From positions 1 to 64,000 of the forward strand of contig NZ_AFWT01000019.1 of assembly GCF_000224065.1 (NCBI RefSeq): a stretch of 64,000 nt of DNA. Direction: 5' to 3'. The notes below the pieces were generated by a model. It saw only the letters and a program-made list of their open reading frames with translations. It was not told the origin of the DNA and searched no databases. The stretch is from Thiorhodococcus drewsii AZ1. GTDB lineage: Bacteria > Pseudomonadota > Gammaproteobacteria > Chromatiales > Chromatiaceae. Shown here in pieces: positions 47,519-58,094 of this stretch. The number at the start of each line of letters is the position of its first letter. The stretch's first letter is position 1. Position numbers and translations under genes: made by a program.

Positions 47519-49676
47519 ATTGGACGATGAGTTATTGTGGGAGCTTCAGCGCAATCGCATCATCGGGCTCGGTGAGCGCTCGTTCCGCAAGAACTATTAT
47601 CCGCAGCTGCGCTGTAGCCTCTCGCGGCTCGAACGCTTTCGTGCCCTTCTGGATTGCGCCGGAGAGATGATCCTGCTGGTCGCGTTGCCGAGCGGGCAGG
47701 TGATCGACGCCAATGCGGCCGCCGCCGAGCTGTTGGATCTGCCACTGGATGGTGTGATCGGCCAGCGTCTAGACGTGCTCGGTTTCAGCCATGCCGAGGT
47801 CATCCTCGCCGAACTCGTCGGCGAACAGGCGTCCGGCGGTTCGCCGTCATTGCATCATGAGGTTGCGCTGCAGGCCGGCGATGCCCCGCGACACCTCGAT
47901 CTGGTCTGTCGCGCCGCCGATCTCGATGGCGTGCTCTACGGCGTTCTGCTGGGGCGCGACGCGACCCGGCGCGTTGCAGCCGAGTCGCGTCTGCGTCTTG
48001 CCGCTCGGGTCTTCGCCGACAGCGCCGAGGGTATCCTGGTTGGTGACCGGCGCGGGCGCGTCGTCGAGATCAACCATGCCTTCGAGGCCATCACGGGATA
48101 CGCGCGTGACGAGGTGATGGGATGGCCGATGCACGCCTTTGTCAGTTCCAGGCACGATCCAGGATTCTTTCGCTCCGCGCGCCAGGCCCTGAAGGCGGAC
48201 AATTCCTGGCAGGGCGAGCTCTGGAGCCAGCGCAAGAATCGGGAGATCTATCCCTTGTGGCTGTCGCTCAGCCTGATCCGCGATCATCGGGGGCGGGTGC
48301 AGAATTTTGTCGCCATGTTCTCCGACATCAGCGAACGCAAGGAAAATGAGGCCCGTATCCAGCATATGGCGCACCACGATTTCCTGACCGGATTGCCCAA
48401 CCGTTTTCTGCTGATCGACCGTCTGACACAGCTGCTGGCGACGGCGCGGCGCGACGGTCGGCGTTTCGCCGTGCTCTTCATCGATCTGGATCGCTTCAAG
48501 ACGATCAACGACTCGCTCGGGCATCGCGTCGGCGACCGTTTGCTCTGTGCCATCGGGGAGCGGTTGCGTGGCCGGTTGCGCACCTCGGATACGGTCGCGC
48601 GGCAGGGCGGTGATGAGTTCATCGTGTTGCTCTCGTACATCGAGGGGCCGACCGAGGTGGTGCGCGTCTGCAACATGCTCCTGAGCGCCTTGAGCGAGCC
48701 CTGTCTGTTCGAGGGGCACGAGCTTTCGGTCACGCCCTCGATCGGCGTCGCCATCGGGCCGGATGACGGCACGGACAGTGACACGTTGCTCAAGCATGCC
48801 GATCTGGCCATGTATCAGGTGAAACGGCGGGGGAGGAACGATTTCGAGTTCTTCCGCAATGAGATGCGCGTCCATGTCACCACCCTGCTGCAACTGGAAC
48901 GGGATCTGAGGCATGCGGTCGAGCGCGATGAGCTGGAGGTCTTCTACCAGCCTCAGATGGATCTGCGCCGTGGAGGGCTCGCGGCTGTCGAGGCCCTGTT
49001 GCGCTGGCATCACCCCGAGCGCGGTCTGGTGCTGCCTGGGGATTTCATCCCGCTGGCAGAGGAGTCGCGGCTGATCGTGCCGATTGGCGAATGGGTTCTT
49101 CGCACCGCCTGCCGCCAGCTCGCCGCATGGCGTGCCGGTCAATGGCCCGAGCTGCGCCTGGCGGTCAATCTCTCCCCGGTCCAGTTCCAGCAGGCAGAAC
49201 TGATCGAGGTGGTTCGCTCCGCCCTGGATGACTCGGGTCTGGATCCCGAGGTGCTCGAACTCGAGGTGACCGAGGGCCTGTTGATGGATAACCGGGATCT
49301 CACGCTACAGGCGCTCGCGGACTTGAAGGCGATGGGCATTCGACTCTCGATCGACGACTTCGGTACGGGCTACTCGTCGTTGGTCTATCTCAAGCGTTTT
49401 CCTGTCGGGCAGCTGAAAATCGATCGTTCCTTCGTGCGCGACCTGCTCGAAGACAGGGGGGATGCCGCGATCTGCGAGACCATCATCGCGCTCGCGGGGC
49501 ATCTGGATCTGGAGGTGGTTGCGGAGGGTGTCGAGCAAGTCGAGCAGCTCGATTGGCTGCGCGAGGCTGGATGTGACCGTGCCCAGGGGTATCTCCTGGG
49601 GCGCCCGATGTCGGTTGATGCGCTTGAGCGACGCCTATCCGGCGATGCCGGACTGCTTTCGCTCGGATCCGCGTAG
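47502..49676 (+). CDS. PAS-PAS-GGDEF-EAL cyclic-di-GMP protein
   Basis: 724 residues from the ATG at 47502. Two PAS-like domains in the first 280 residues ([63 protein letters not shown]), GGDEF near residue 369 ([11 protein letters not shown]) and EAL near 497 (VEALLRW) with [10 protein letters not shown]. Both active motifs are intact, so cyclase and phosphodiesterase activity are possible. Overlaps the dehydrogenase gene by 17 bases. Confidence 0.9.
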   Translation: MLKLSELDDELLWELQRNRIIGLGERSFRKNYYPQLRCSLSRLERFRALLDCAGEMILLVALPSGQVIDANAAAAELLDLPLDGVIGQRLDVLGFSHAEVILAELVGEQASGGSPSLHHEVALQAGDAPRHLDLVCRAADLDGVLYGVLLGRDATRRVAAESRLRLAARVFADSAEGILVGDRRGRVVEINHAFEAITGYARDEVMGWPMHAFVSSRHDPGFFRSARQALKADNSWQGELWSQRKNREIYPLWLSLSLIRDHRGRVQNFVAMFSDISERKENEARIQHMAHHDFLTGLPNRFLLIDRLTQLLATARRDGRRFAVLFIDLDRFKTINDSLGHRVGDRLLCAIGERLRGRLRTSDTVARQGGDEFIVLLSYIEGPTEVVRVCNMLLSALSEPCLFEGHELSVTPSIGVAIGPDDGTDSDTLLKHADLAMYQVKRRGRNDFEFFRNEMRVHVTTLLQLERDLRHAVERDELEVFYQPQMDLRRGGLAAVEALLRWHHPERGLVLPGDFIPLAEESRLIVPIGEWVLRTACRQLAAWRAGQWPELRLAVNLSPVQFQQAELIEVVRSALDDSGLDPEVLELEVTEGLLMDNRDLTLQALADLKAMGIRLSIDDFGTGYSSLVYLKRFPVGQLKIDRSFVRDLLEDRGDAAICETIIALAGHLDLEVVAEGVEQVEQLDWLREAGCDRAQGYLLGRPMSVDALERRLSGDAGLLSLGSA

Positions 49677-49689
49677 CAGGGTATCCGTG

Positions 49690-49712
49690 CCGAGGGCCGG
49701 TTCGGCCCTCGG
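49690..49712. terminator. Bidirectional terminator hairpin
   Basis: CCGAGGGCCG and its exact complement CGGCCCTCGG around a GTT loop, between the convergent PAS-GGDEF-EAL gene (stop 49676) and prkB (stop 49731). Perfect 10-bp stem; no clear T-run. Confidence 0.7.
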
Positions 49713-49730
49713 GCGTTCGTGGGGGCCGGG

Positions 49731-50621
49731 TTAGACCTTGCGTGCCTCCATCATGCGCTCGATGATCGGCTGGAGAATGATCTCCATCGCCATTCCCATC
49801 TTACCGCCAGGCACCACCATGCTGTTGCGCCGCGACATGAAGGAGTCGTGGATCATCGACAGCAGGTAAGGGAAGTCCACCTGTAGCTTTTCCGGATCCT
49901 TGAAGCGGATGATGACGAAGCTCTCGTCCGGCGTCGGAATGTCGCGGGCGATGAAGGGGTTTGAGGTATCGACGGTCGGAACGCGCTGGAAGTTGATGTC
50001 GGTCAGCGAGAACTGCGGTGTGATATAGCGGATGTAGTCGGGCATACGGCGCATGATCGTATCGACGATGGCCTCCGCCGAATAGCCGCGCTCCAGATTA
50101 TCCCGGTGGATTTTCTGGATCCATTCCAGGTTGACGATCGGAACCACACCGACGCCGAGATCCACATGCTGCGCGATATTGTCCTCCTCGGTGACGATGA
50201 GGCCGTGCAGCCCCTCGTAGAAGAGCAGATCCGTGTTGCCGGGAAGTTCCTCCCAGGGGGTGAACTGGCCCGGCTTGAGATCGGTGTCGAGGCGGGCGTT
50301 GTGCTCTTGCGCCTCGTCGTCGCTGTGGATGTAGTAACGCTGCTTGCCGGTGCCGCTTTCACCGTAGTCGCGGAACAGCTCTTCGAGTAGGTCGAAGCGG
50401 TTGGCTGCGGGGCCGAAGTGGCTGAGGCTGCTACCTTGTTCCGTGTACTTCGCCATCTCGGCCTTCATCGTCACGCGGTCGTAGCGATGGAAGCTGTCGC
50501 CCTCGATGACAGCTGCACTGATGCCGTCGCGATAGAAAATATGCTCGAATGCACGCTTGACTGTGGTGGTTCCCGCCCCGGACGATCCGGTGACAGCGAC
50601 GATAGGATGTTTTTTCGACAT
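49731..50621 (-). CDS. prkB: Phosphoribulokinase
   Basis: 296 residues. P-loop-like VAVTGSSGAGTTTVKRAFEHIFYRDG and LFYEGLHGLIVTEED match the proteobacterial enzyme. It makes ribulose-1,5-bisphosphate for Rubisco. It stands alone: no other Calvin-cycle gene is in the window. Confidence 0.95.
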   Translation of the reverse strand: MSKKHPIVAVTGSSGAGTTTVKRAFEHIFYRDGISAAVIEGDSFHRYDRVTMKAEMAKYTEQGSSLSHFGPAANRFDLLEELFRDYGESGTGKQRYYIHSDDEAQEHNARLDTDLKPGQFTPWEELPGNTDLLFYEGLHGLIVTEEDNIAQHVDLGVGVVPIVNLEWIQKIHRDNLERGYSAEAIVDTIMRRMPDYIRYITPQFSLTDINFQRVPTVDTSNPFIARDIPTPDESFVIIRFKDPEKLQVDFPYLLSMIHDSFMSRRNSMVVPGGKMGMAMEIILQPIIERMMEARKV

Positions 50622-50761
50622 GTTGTCTCCCCGTTCTCTTGCTATTATTCGTATTCTTTGTGTGTATCATTAGATCCCAATGATGGCCTAATATATCATG
50701 AACGTCGCGGGCCTAAACCTGTCCTCCGCGCCGTTCAGGTCGGTCGCTTGAGGGGCGTGAA

Positions 50762-52873
50762 ATGGCTTTCGATGTCGCGAGCGAGCGGGTTCGAATCGGC
50801 TCCGGACTCAGGGCCGATGTCGTTGCAAATCCCGATCTGCAATCCGCGCTGGTACGCTTGGTCACCTGCGTTCTCGGCGCGGCCTATATCGGCCTTGCGG
50901 CCTGGACCCACTACTACCGGATCGATGTCTCGCTCTATCTCACGGTCTTCGGCATCTATCTGTTGACCAGTCTGGCCCTGTTGGTTAGCGTCATCCGGCA
51001 CCCTGGATGGCGAGTGCGGCGTTATCTGGCGCTATCGCTCGACGTCATCGTCGTCAGTCTGGCGATCTTGATTACCCAGGATGCCATCAGTCCCTTCTAT
51101 CTCCTCTATATCCTCATCTTCATCTCGGCCGGCACCCGTTTCGGTCGGAGGCACCTGATCTTGGCAACCCTGGTCGCGGTCGTCGCCTACAATTTCGTGT
51201 TGATTCAACTCGACGAATGGGAGCGTCATACCTATGAAGCGGCCTTTTTCCTGGTCCTGTTGATCTTGCTACCGCTCTATCAGTCTTCGCTGCTGCGTCA
51301 GATCCAGGAGGCCCGTGATCAGGCCCAGCGGGCCAACAAGGCGAAGAGCGATTTTCTGGCTGTCATGACCCATGAGCTGCGCACCCCGCTCACCGGGCTT
51401 GTCGGCATGGTGGAACTGCTGAAGACGACGCGCCTCGACGCGGAGCAGCGCGAGCATCTCCGTGATATCGACACGGCTGCGAATGCGCTCGCCATGCTGG
51501 TTGGCGACATCCTGGACCTGTCCAAGATCGAGGCGGGCAAGCTGGTGCTCGAACGCATTCCATTCGATCCGCGCGACCTGGTCCGTCAGGTGTGCGGCGT
51601 CGTTTCCAGCAAGGCACTGGAGGCTGGGCTCGAACTCGTGTGCCGCGTGGAGAGCGAGGTGCCGCGATCCGTCATGGGCGATCCCTTGCGGGTGCGTCAG
51701 ATCCTCTTCAATCTCGTGGGGAATGCGATCAAGTTCACGCCGCAAGGCCAGGTGCTGCTGCGCCTGAGTCTAGAGTCGCCCGAGGCGGATCGGATGGGGG
51801 CGCGGCTGCTGTTCGAGATCGTTGACAGCGGGATCGGTATCTCGGCCGACAAGCTCGACACACTCTTCGAGCGTTTTACGCAGGTCGATGATTCGACCAC
51901 GCGCCGTTTCGGCGGCACGGGTCTCGGTACCACGATCGCGCGCGATCTGTCCGGTCTGATGGGCGGTTCGATTGAGGTCGCAAGCGAGGAGGGTCGGGGA
52001 AGTCGGTTCTCGGTCCGGCTGCCGCTGGTCGAAGTCGATGACCTGCCGCTGGCGCCGGATGTGGATTGGGGTCTTGCCGGATTGCGCGTGCTGGTGATCG
52101 AACGCAATGACCTGCAGCGTGCTTGTGTCCAGGACGCCTTGGAGTCGGCCGGCTGTGTGTTATCGAGTGCGGCCGAGTCCCAGAAAATTGCGCGCGGGGC
52201 AGGGGGTTGCGATCTGCTCGTGATCGGCGATCCGCCGACCGGGTGCGATCTCGCGTCGGAGTTGTCCGAGGTCCGTCGGGCGTTGGCTGCCGAGCCGCCC
52301 TGTCTCTTGCTCACCTATGCCGGTCGTCGTCCCATTCCTCGCGCGGATACGCTGAGCTACTTGAACAAGCCGTTTCTGGCCGAGGATCTGCTGCGGCGCG
52401 CCAGTGCATTGATGGGGCGTCTGCCGGAGAGCGTCATGGCTCGGGATCGGGACATGCAATCGGCCTTGGTCGAGACCGAGTCGGCGGGCGGCATCCGGGT
52501 CCTGGTCGCCGAAGACAACCCGCTCGCGGCCAAGGTGTTGACCGCCTTTCTCTCCCGGATGGGGTTTCCATACGCGCGTTTCAGCGATGGCGAGACCGCG
52601 CTGAAGGAAGCACTGAAGGGCGTCTACGACATCGCGATCGTGGATCTGAACATGCCTAAGCTGGGTGGAATCGACTTTGTCCGACGCTATCGGGCCGAGC
52701 GCGCCGACCATCCTCTGCCGATCGTCGCCCTGACGGCGAGCGCCTCGGAAGAGGTCAGGCAAGACTGTCTGGCGGCTGGAATGGCGGGCTTCCTGGTGAA
52801 GCCCGTCAGTCCGGAGGCGCTACGCCAGACAATTGAGCGTCTGGCGCTGGTCGCTCAGCCGGTGGCGGGCTGA
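50762..52873 (+). CDS. RpfC-like membrane hybrid histidine kinase with receiver
   Basis: 703 residues. About five membrane helices in the first 175 residues, the last part reading ISPFYLLYILIFISAGTRFGRRHLILAT, as in the DSF sensor RpfC; HisKA with His204 (VMTHELRTPL); HATPase with DSGIGI and GGTGLGTTIA; a degenerate receiver-like stretch about 440-560; a canonical receiver with Asp628 (IVDLNMP). No HPt domain at the end. Signal unknown. It is divergent from prkB, and its 3' end overlaps the rnfE stop region by 19 bases. Confidence 0.87.
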   Translation: MAFDVASERVRIGSGLRADVVANPDLQSALVRLVTCVLGAAYIGLAAWTHYYRIDVSLYLTVFGIYLLTSLALLVSVIRHPGWRVRRYLALSLDVIVVSLAILITQDAISPFYLLYILIFISAGTRFGRRHLILATLVAVVAYNFVLIQLDEWERHTYEAAFFLVLLILLPLYQSSLLRQIQEARDQAQRANKAKSDFLAVMTHELRTPLTGLVGMVELLKTTRLDAEQREHLRDIDTAANALAMLVGDILDLSKIEAGKLVLERIPFDPRDLVRQVCGVVSSKALEAGLELVCRVESEVPRSVMGDPLRVRQILFNLVGNAIKFTPQGQVLLRLSLESPEADRMGARLLFEIVDSGIGISADKLDTLFERFTQVDDSTTRRFGGTGLGTTIARDLSGLMGGSIEVASEEGRGSRFSVRLPLVEVDDLPLAPDVDWGLAGLRVLVIERNDLQRACVQDALESAGCVLSSAAESQKIARGAGGCDLLVIGDPPTGCDLASELSEVRRALAAEPPCLLLTYAGRRPIPRADTLSYLNKPFLAEDLLRRASALMGRLPESVMARDRDMQSALVETESAGGIRVLVAEDNPLAAKVLTAFLSRMGFPYARFSDGETALKEALKGVYDIAIVDLNMPKLGGIDFVRRYRAERADHPLPIVALTASASEEVRQDCLAAGMAGFLVKPVSPEALRQTIERLALVAQPVAG

Positions 52874-53568
52874 GTTGGCTGCGTCGTCGAGGGGACCGGT
52901 CGGGCGCGGCGCAGACCGGAAAGGCGCTTGGCCAGTTTATCGATGACGTTCTTCAGCGCGATCATCATTCCCAGTCCGATAAAGGCGCCCGGCGGGAGGA
53001 TGGCGATCAGCGCGCCCTGATAGTCGTCGCTCAGGTAGAGGGTCAGATGCTTGCCGGCTTCACCAAGCAAGAGGTCCGCCTGGTTGAAAATGGTACCTTG
53101 TCCGACCAGCTCGCGTAGTGCGCCGAGCGAGGTCAGGACCAGCGTGGCACCGAGTCCGACCGCCAGTCCATCCACCAACGCGCGGTCGACGCTGTTTTTG
53201 GAGGCGAAGGCCTCAGCGCGACCGATGATCATGCAGTTGACCACGATCAGCGAGATGAAGAGCCCGAGCACCAGGTACATCTCGTAGAAGAAGGCCTGCA
53301 TGATGAGCTCGACCAGGGTGACGAAGGAGGCGATCACCAGTACGAAGACCGGAATGCGGATCTCGGGCCGGACCAGGTTGCGCACCAGTGAAACGGTGGC
53401 GTTCGAGCAGACCACGACCACGGTCGTCGCCAGTCCCATGCCGAGTCCGTTGGTGGCCGAGGTCGTGGTCGCCAGCAGCGGGCATAGCCCGAGCAAACCG
53501 ACCAGCATCTGGTTGTTGCTCCAGACCCCTTCTTCGACGAGCCCGGCGTAACCTTGCGAAGCCTTCAT
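52855..53568 (-). CDS. rnfE: Rnf electron transport complex subunit E
   Basis: 237 residues from the ATG at 53568. Six membrane helices expected; LLGLCPLLATTTSATNGLGMGLATT and NCMIIGRAEAFASKN are family-typical. It overlaps the rnfG stop by one base. The C-terminus is Pro/Thr-rich and overlaps the converging kinase gene. Confidence 0.95.
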   Translation of the reverse strand: MKASQGYAGLVEEGVWSNNQMLVGLLGLCPLLATTTSATNGLGMGLATTVVVVCSNATVSLVRNLVRPEIRIPVFVLVIASFVTLVELIMQAFFYEMYLVLGLFISLIVVNCMIIGRAEAFASKNSVDRALVDGLAVGLGATLVLTSLGALRELVGQGTIFNQADLLLGEAGKHLTLYLSDDYQGALIAILPPGAFIGLGMMIALKNVIDKLAKRLSGLRRARPVPSTTQPTQPATG

Positions 53569-54218
53569 CAGTCTTGGCCTCCAGCGATCTGTTGCGGCGT
53601 TTCGGCGGCTTGCTCGAACAGCCGCTCGCCCTGTTCTTGGACGTAGATGAGCGTATTCTTGACCGCGTTCACCACCGATCTCGGGGTGATGGTGGCACCG
53701 GTGAATTGGTCGAAGGCGCCGCCGTCGCGTTTGACGCCCCATTGTTCCAGCGGCGGATCGTTCAGCGATTTGCCCTTGAAGCCGTAGACCCAGTCGGACT
53801 TGAGCTCCTCGATTTTATCCCCTAAACCAGGTGTCTCGTGGTGCGAGAGAACCCGCACGCCGCCGAGCGTGCCGTCGTGCATCACGGAGACCAGGAGTCT
53901 GATCGGACCTGCATAGCCGTCGGGCACCACGGGTTCCAGGACCACGGCGACAGGGTCTTGTCCGTGGCGGACCCGATAGACTTGGGTGGCATCGCTGCCG
54001 AGCAGATCTTTGGCCTCGACCTCGATGTGATCGCGTAGCGGGTCGTTGTCGGAGGCCCCTGCTGGCAGGATGGCGGTGAGCTTGCGCTGCATCGCCTGAT
54101 ACTGGTTGTCGGCGATGCGGTCGGTCACCGCCTCGTGCGTCACGGCGACCACTGTGACGCCACCGACCGCGAAGGCGCCGAGTACGGATCCGGCAAGCAA
54201 AATGGTCTTGGTCTTCAT
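53568..54218 (-). CDS. rnfG: Rnf electron transport complex subunit G
   Basis: 216 residues from the ATG at 54218. N-terminal membrane helix, then an FMN-binding domain; the covalent flavin threonine lies in FTGATITPRSV. Overlaps rnfD by four bases. Confidence 0.94.
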   Translation of the reverse strand: MKTKTILLAGSVLGAFAVGGVTVVAVTHEAVTDRIADNQYQAMQRKLTAILPAGASDNDPLRDHIEVEAKDLLGSDATQVYRVRHGQDPVAVVLEPVVPDGYAGPIRLLVSVMHDGTLGGVRVLSHHETPGLGDKIEELKSDWVYGFKGKSLNDPPLEQWGVKRDGGAFDQFTGATITPRSVVNAVKNTLIYVQEQGERLFEQAAETPQQIAGGQD

Positions 54219-55255
54219 CCGCGTTTTCCCCCATGCCCAAAGACGCGTGGTTGGGTGTAGTGGTCGATCATCGGGGCGGCGATATTGAGCAGCAAGACCG
54301 AGAAGGCGATCGCGTCCGGATAGCCGCCCCAGGTGCGGATCACGTAGACGAGCGCGCCGATGCTGGCTCCGAAGATGATCTGTCCCCGTGTGGTGGTGCA
54401 GGCGGTGACCGGATCCGTCGCGATGAAGAAGGCGCCGAGGATGGCCGCCCCGCTGAATAGATGGAAAGCCGGGAAGGGATGGGTCTGTGGTTCGATGGCC
54501 CAGAAGAGGGTGGCGCAGACCAGCAGGCTCGACAGCAGGGACACAGGGATGTGCCAGGTGATGATCCGCTTCCACAGCAGATAGATCCCGCCGAGCAGGA
54601 ACCAGGCCGCGACCCATTCCCAGCCGCGTCCACCGAAGGCGCCCCATAGCGGGCTCTGACGGATCTCACCCATGGTCAGGTTGCGATCCAGTTTGCCGCG
54701 CATCTCGTCGAGCGGGGTGGCCGAGGTCACGGCATCCCAGCTCAGACCCTGGGGGAGGGATCCGTCGAGGATGATTCGCAGCGACTCCGTAAAGGATAGA
54801 TGGTGCTCGGTCAGCATGGTCGGGGTGAGCCAATTGGTCATGGCGACCGGATAGGACACCAGCAGGAAGACGTAGGCGGCCATGGCTGGATTGAAGGGGT
54901 TGTAGCCCATGCCGCCGTAGAGTTGCTTGACCAGCACGATGGCGAACAGCATACCCAAGAGCGTCATCCACCAGGGCAGGATGGGCGGCACCGAGATGGC
55001 GAAGAGCACGGCGGTGACGACGGCGCTCAGATCGGCGATGGCCGGGAGCGGCGAGCGTCCCCGTGCCAGGATGACGGTGCATTCGGCGGCGACGGCGAAG
55101 GTCACGGCGAGCAGGATGTTGATCAGCAGCCCCCAGCCGAAGAACCAGATCATGGCGAGGATGCCCGGCACGAGGGCCAGCAGGACCTGCAGCATGATGC
55201 TGTCGACCCGGTTGACCCGTGCGACGTGGGGAGAGGAGGCGATGAATGTCTTCAT
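54215..55255 (-). CDS. rnfD: Rnf electron transport complex subunit D
   Basis: 346 residues from MKTFIASSPHVARV at 55255 (an ATG at 55273 is possible). Multiple membrane helices; flavinylation motif DAVTSATPLDEM. It holds FMN near the membrane surface. Confidence 0.94.
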   Translation of the reverse strand: MKTFIASSPHVARVNRVDSIMLQVLLALVPGILAMIWFFGWGLLINILLAVTFAVAAECTVILARGRSPLPAIADLSAVVTAVLFAISVPPILPWWMTLLGMLFAIVLVKQLYGGMGYNPFNPAMAAYVFLLVSYPVAMTNWLTPTMLTEHHLSFTESLRIILDGSLPQGLSWDAVTSATPLDEMRGKLDRNLTMGEIRQSPLWGAFGGRGWEWVAAWFLLGGIYLLWKRIITWHIPVSLLSSLLVCATLFWAIEPQTHPFPAFHLFSGAAILGAFFIATDPVTACTTTRGQIIFGASIGALVYVIRTWGGYPDAIAFSVLLLNIAAPMIDHYTQPRVFGHGGKRG

Positions 55256-55350
55256 GGATTCAACGGAGGGCATCGTCGGCGAATAGGGTCTGTGTCACCG
55301 GAAAGTCAGTGGGATCCTGGGGGCGTTCCGCGTATCCGGCCGCCCGGGTC

Positions 55351-56916
55351 TCAGGAATCGTTTGCGGTCTCGGTTGGCGAGGCGGCGCTGGCCTGCTGCT
55401 TCGCGGCCGTCTCTGGCTTGGCCTGGGCCTTGGCCTTGGCGGCGAGCGCCTCCTTTTGCTTGCGCAGCTTGGCCTGACGCTCCTGCTCCTGGCGTTCCAA
55501 TCGGGCCTGCTTGGCCGCGTGTCTGGCGCGCGCTTGCTCGGACTTGCGTTTTTCCTGCTCGCGGGACCAGATCTCGGTCTTGGCGTAGCGATAGTACTGG
55601 ACCAAGGGGATGTGGCTCGGGCACACCTGGGCGCAGCAGCCGCACTCGATGCAGTCGAACAGGTTGTAGTCTTGCACCCGATCCAGGTCCTTGGCGCGGG
55701 CATGCCAGTACATCTGCTGTGGCAGCAGATTGGCCGGGCAGGCCTGGGCGCAGCGTCCGCAGCGGATGCAGGCAAGCGCGGGACCCGGGGCCGGACTTTC
55801 CTCCGGGGTGAGTGCCAGGACGCAGTTGGTCGCCTTGGTGATCGGGGTGTCGGCGTCACGCAGCGCGAAGCCCATCATGGGGCCGCCGCACACCAGTTTG
55901 CGGGGTGTTTCGCGATAGCCGCCACAGTGCGCGATCAGGTCGGAGGCCGGGGTCCCGATCGGAACCTCCAAGTTGCGTGGATTGGCGATGGCCCGGCCGG
56001 TTACCGTGACCACGCGCGAGACGAGCGGACGACCTTCCAGCACGGCATCCGCAACGGCTGCGGCCGTGCCCACGTTTTGGCAGACGATGCCAACCTGGGC
56101 CGGAATGCCCTTTGTCGGAACCTCCTTGCCGGTCAGGATGCGGATCAGCTGCTTCTCGCCGCCGCTGGGATAGAGCGTCGGGATGGGCACGATCTCCGTG
56201 TAGGTGTGCATGTCGGTCTCGGCCAGTGCGAGCCGCATCTCCTCGATCGCCTCGGGCTTATTGTCCTCAATCCCGATCAGCACCTGCTTGACCCCGAGCA
56301 GGTGGTGCATGATGCGTACACCCTCGAAGATGTGCCCCGAGCGTTCGCGCATGAGGCGGTCGTCGCAGCTGATATAGGGCTCGCATTCGGCCCCATTGAT
56401 GATCAGGGTATGGATGTGGCGGTCTGTGCCCGGACTCAGCTTGACGCTGGTCGGGAAGGAGGCGCCGCCCATCCCGACCACGCCGGCCCAGCGGATGCGT
56501 TCGCGGATGAGCTCCGGATCGAGTTGCGGATAGTCGGTCATCGGAGGAGGCAGCTCGGCCCAGGCGTCCTCGCCGTCGGTTTCGATGATGGCGCAGGGAG
56601 CCATCAGCCCCGAGGGGTGCGGGATCGGATGCGACTCGATCGCGACCAGTGTTCCAGAACTCGGCGCATGCACGGGCGCGCTCACCAGTCCGGTGGGTTC
56701 GGCGATCATCTGGCCCTTCAGAACCCGTTCGCCGACTGCGACGATCACGCGGGCCGGGGCGCCGATGTGCTGTTGAAGCGGAACGACGAGACGAGACGGA
56801 AGCGCGATGGGCGCGATGGGCGCGCCATTCGACAGGGATTTCTCGTCCGGGATGTGAATACCGCCGTGGAAGGTCCAGAGACGGCGGTTCGCGATCAGTG
56901 AATGTGCAACGGCCAA
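55351..56916 (-). CDS. rnfC: Rnf electron transport complex subunit C
   Basis: 521 residues. NAD/FMN-binding fold at the N-terminus, two 4Fe-4S motifs (CIRCGRCAQACP and CIECGCCAQVCP) near 370-415, and an Ala/Lys/Gln-rich coiled C-terminus of about 80 residues. It is the NADH/ferredoxin-side entry of Rnf. Confidence 0.95.
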   Translation of the reverse strand: MAVAHSLIANRRLWTFHGGIHIPDEKSLSNGAPIAPIALPSRLVVPLQQHIGAPARVIVAVGERVLKGQMIAEPTGLVSAPVHAPSSGTLVAIESHPIPHPSGLMAPCAIIETDGEDAWAELPPPMTDYPQLDPELIRERIRWAGVVGMGGASFPTSVKLSPGTDRHIHTLIINGAECEPYISCDDRLMRERSGHIFEGVRIMHHLLGVKQVLIGIEDNKPEAIEEMRLALAETDMHTYTEIVPIPTLYPSGGEKQLIRILTGKEVPTKGIPAQVGIVCQNVGTAAAVADAVLEGRPLVSRVVTVTGRAIANPRNLEVPIGTPASDLIAHCGGYRETPRKLVCGGPMMGFALRDADTPITKATNCVLALTPEESPAPGPALACIRCGRCAQACPANLLPQQMYWHARAKDLDRVQDYNLFDCIECGCCAQVCPSHIPLVQYYRYAKTEIWSREQEKRKSEQARARHAAKQARLERQEQERQAKLRKQKEALAAKAKAQAKPETAAKQQASAASPTETANDS

Positions 56917-56931
56917 TCGGGTTTCCTCGCG

Positions 56932-57501
56932 TCAGGCGGCGGCGCGTTCGGGCTGGGACTTGGCGGTTTCTTTGAGCGGGGTGCTCGGGAAGGGCCAGCG
57001 CCAGCCGGAGATCTCCTCGGTGACCGGGACCATGCTGATGCAGTTCACCGGGCAGGGCGGCAGACAGAGTTCGCAGCCGGTGCATTCCTTCGAGAGGATG
57101 CCGTGCAGCTGCTTGGCCGCGCCGACGATGGCGTCCACCGGACAATTTTGCAGACAGAGTGTGCAGCCGATGCAGCGCTCGGGGTCGATGAAGGCGACCG
57201 CAGGCAGCTTTTCCTCGGCGTCCAGCGCCACTGGCTCGCGTCCAAGCAGATCCGCCATCGCCAGGATGGTCGCCTCGCCGCCTGGGGCGCATTTGTTGAT
57301 GTCGTCATCGCCGCGCGCGACCGCCTCGGCGTAGGGGCGGCAGCCTGGGTGTCCGCATTGTCCGCATTGGGTCTGCGGCAGCAGGCTGTCGATCTGGTCG
57401 GCGATGGGATCGCCCTCGACGTGAAAGCGGATCGCCGAATAGCCGAGCATTAGACCGAAAAGGACGGCAAGTGCGGCGATAGCCAGGATAGCGGTCAGCA
57501 T
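56932..57501 (-). CDS. rnfB: Rnf electron transport complex subunit B
   Basis: 189 residues from the ATG at 57501. Membrane helix at the N-terminus, the four-cysteine motif CGQCGHPGC plus KCAPGG, and two ferredoxin motifs [12 protein letters not shown] and [12 protein letters not shown]. It accepts electrons for the complex. Confidence 0.95.
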   Translation of the reverse strand: MLTAILAIAALAVLFGLMLGYSAIRFHVEGDPIADQIDSLLPQTQCGQCGHPGCRPYAEAVARGDDDINKCAPGGEATILAMADLLGREPVALDAEEKLPAVAFIDPERCIGCTLCLQNCPVDAIVGAAKQLHGILSKECTGCELCLPPCPVNCISMVPVTEEISGWRWPFPSTPLKETAKSQPERAAA

Positions 57502-57512
57502 GAAACGTGGCC

Positions 57513-58094
57513 TCAGTTCGCGACCAGACCGGCGAAGCCCATGAAGGCGAGCGACATGAGTCCGGCGGTGATCAGGGCGATCGCGCTTCCCTGAAAGGGC
57601 TCTGGCACATCGGCGACGGCCACCCGCTCGCGGATCGCGGCGAACAGCGTCAGCACGAGCGAGAAGCCGATCGCGGCGCCGAAACCATAGAGCGCCGATT
57701 CGACCAGGGTGTGCTGCGACTGCTGATTGAGCAGGGCGACCCCGAGCACGGCGCAATTGGTCGTAATCAGGGGCAGGAAGATTCCAAGCAGCTGATAGAG
57801 CACCGGACTGGTCTTGTGCATGACGGTTTCGGTGAACTGGACCACCGAGGCGATCACCAGAATGAAGGCGATGGTGCGCAGATAGCCGATACCCAGGGGT
57901 TCGAGCAAATACTGGTTGACCACCCAGGTGATGACGGATGAGAGCGTCATCACAAAGGTCGTCGCCAGGCCCATTCCGGTCGCCGTTTCCAGTTTCTTGG
58001 AGACGCCCATGAAAGGGCAGAGTCCGAGAAACTTGACCAGCACGAAATTGTTGACCAGCACGGTGCCGATCAGGATGAGTGCGTATTCAGTCAT
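57513..58094 (-). CDS. rnfA: Rnf electron transport complex subunit A
   Basis: 193 residues, six membrane helices (start [32 protein letters not shown]). First gene of rnfABCDGE. The region 58095-58399 upstream holds no gene; its promoter must be there, but no clear motif is recognised. Confidence 0.96.
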   Translation of the reverse strand: MTEYALILIGTVLVNNFVLVKFLGLCPFMGVSKKLETATGMGLATTFVMTLSSVITWVVNQYLLEPLGIGYLRTIAFILVIASVVQFTETVMHKTSPVLYQLLGIFLPLITTNCAVLGVALLNQQSQHTLVESALYGFGAAIGFSLVLTLFAAIRERVAVADVPEPFQGSAIALITAGLMSLAFMGFAGLVAN

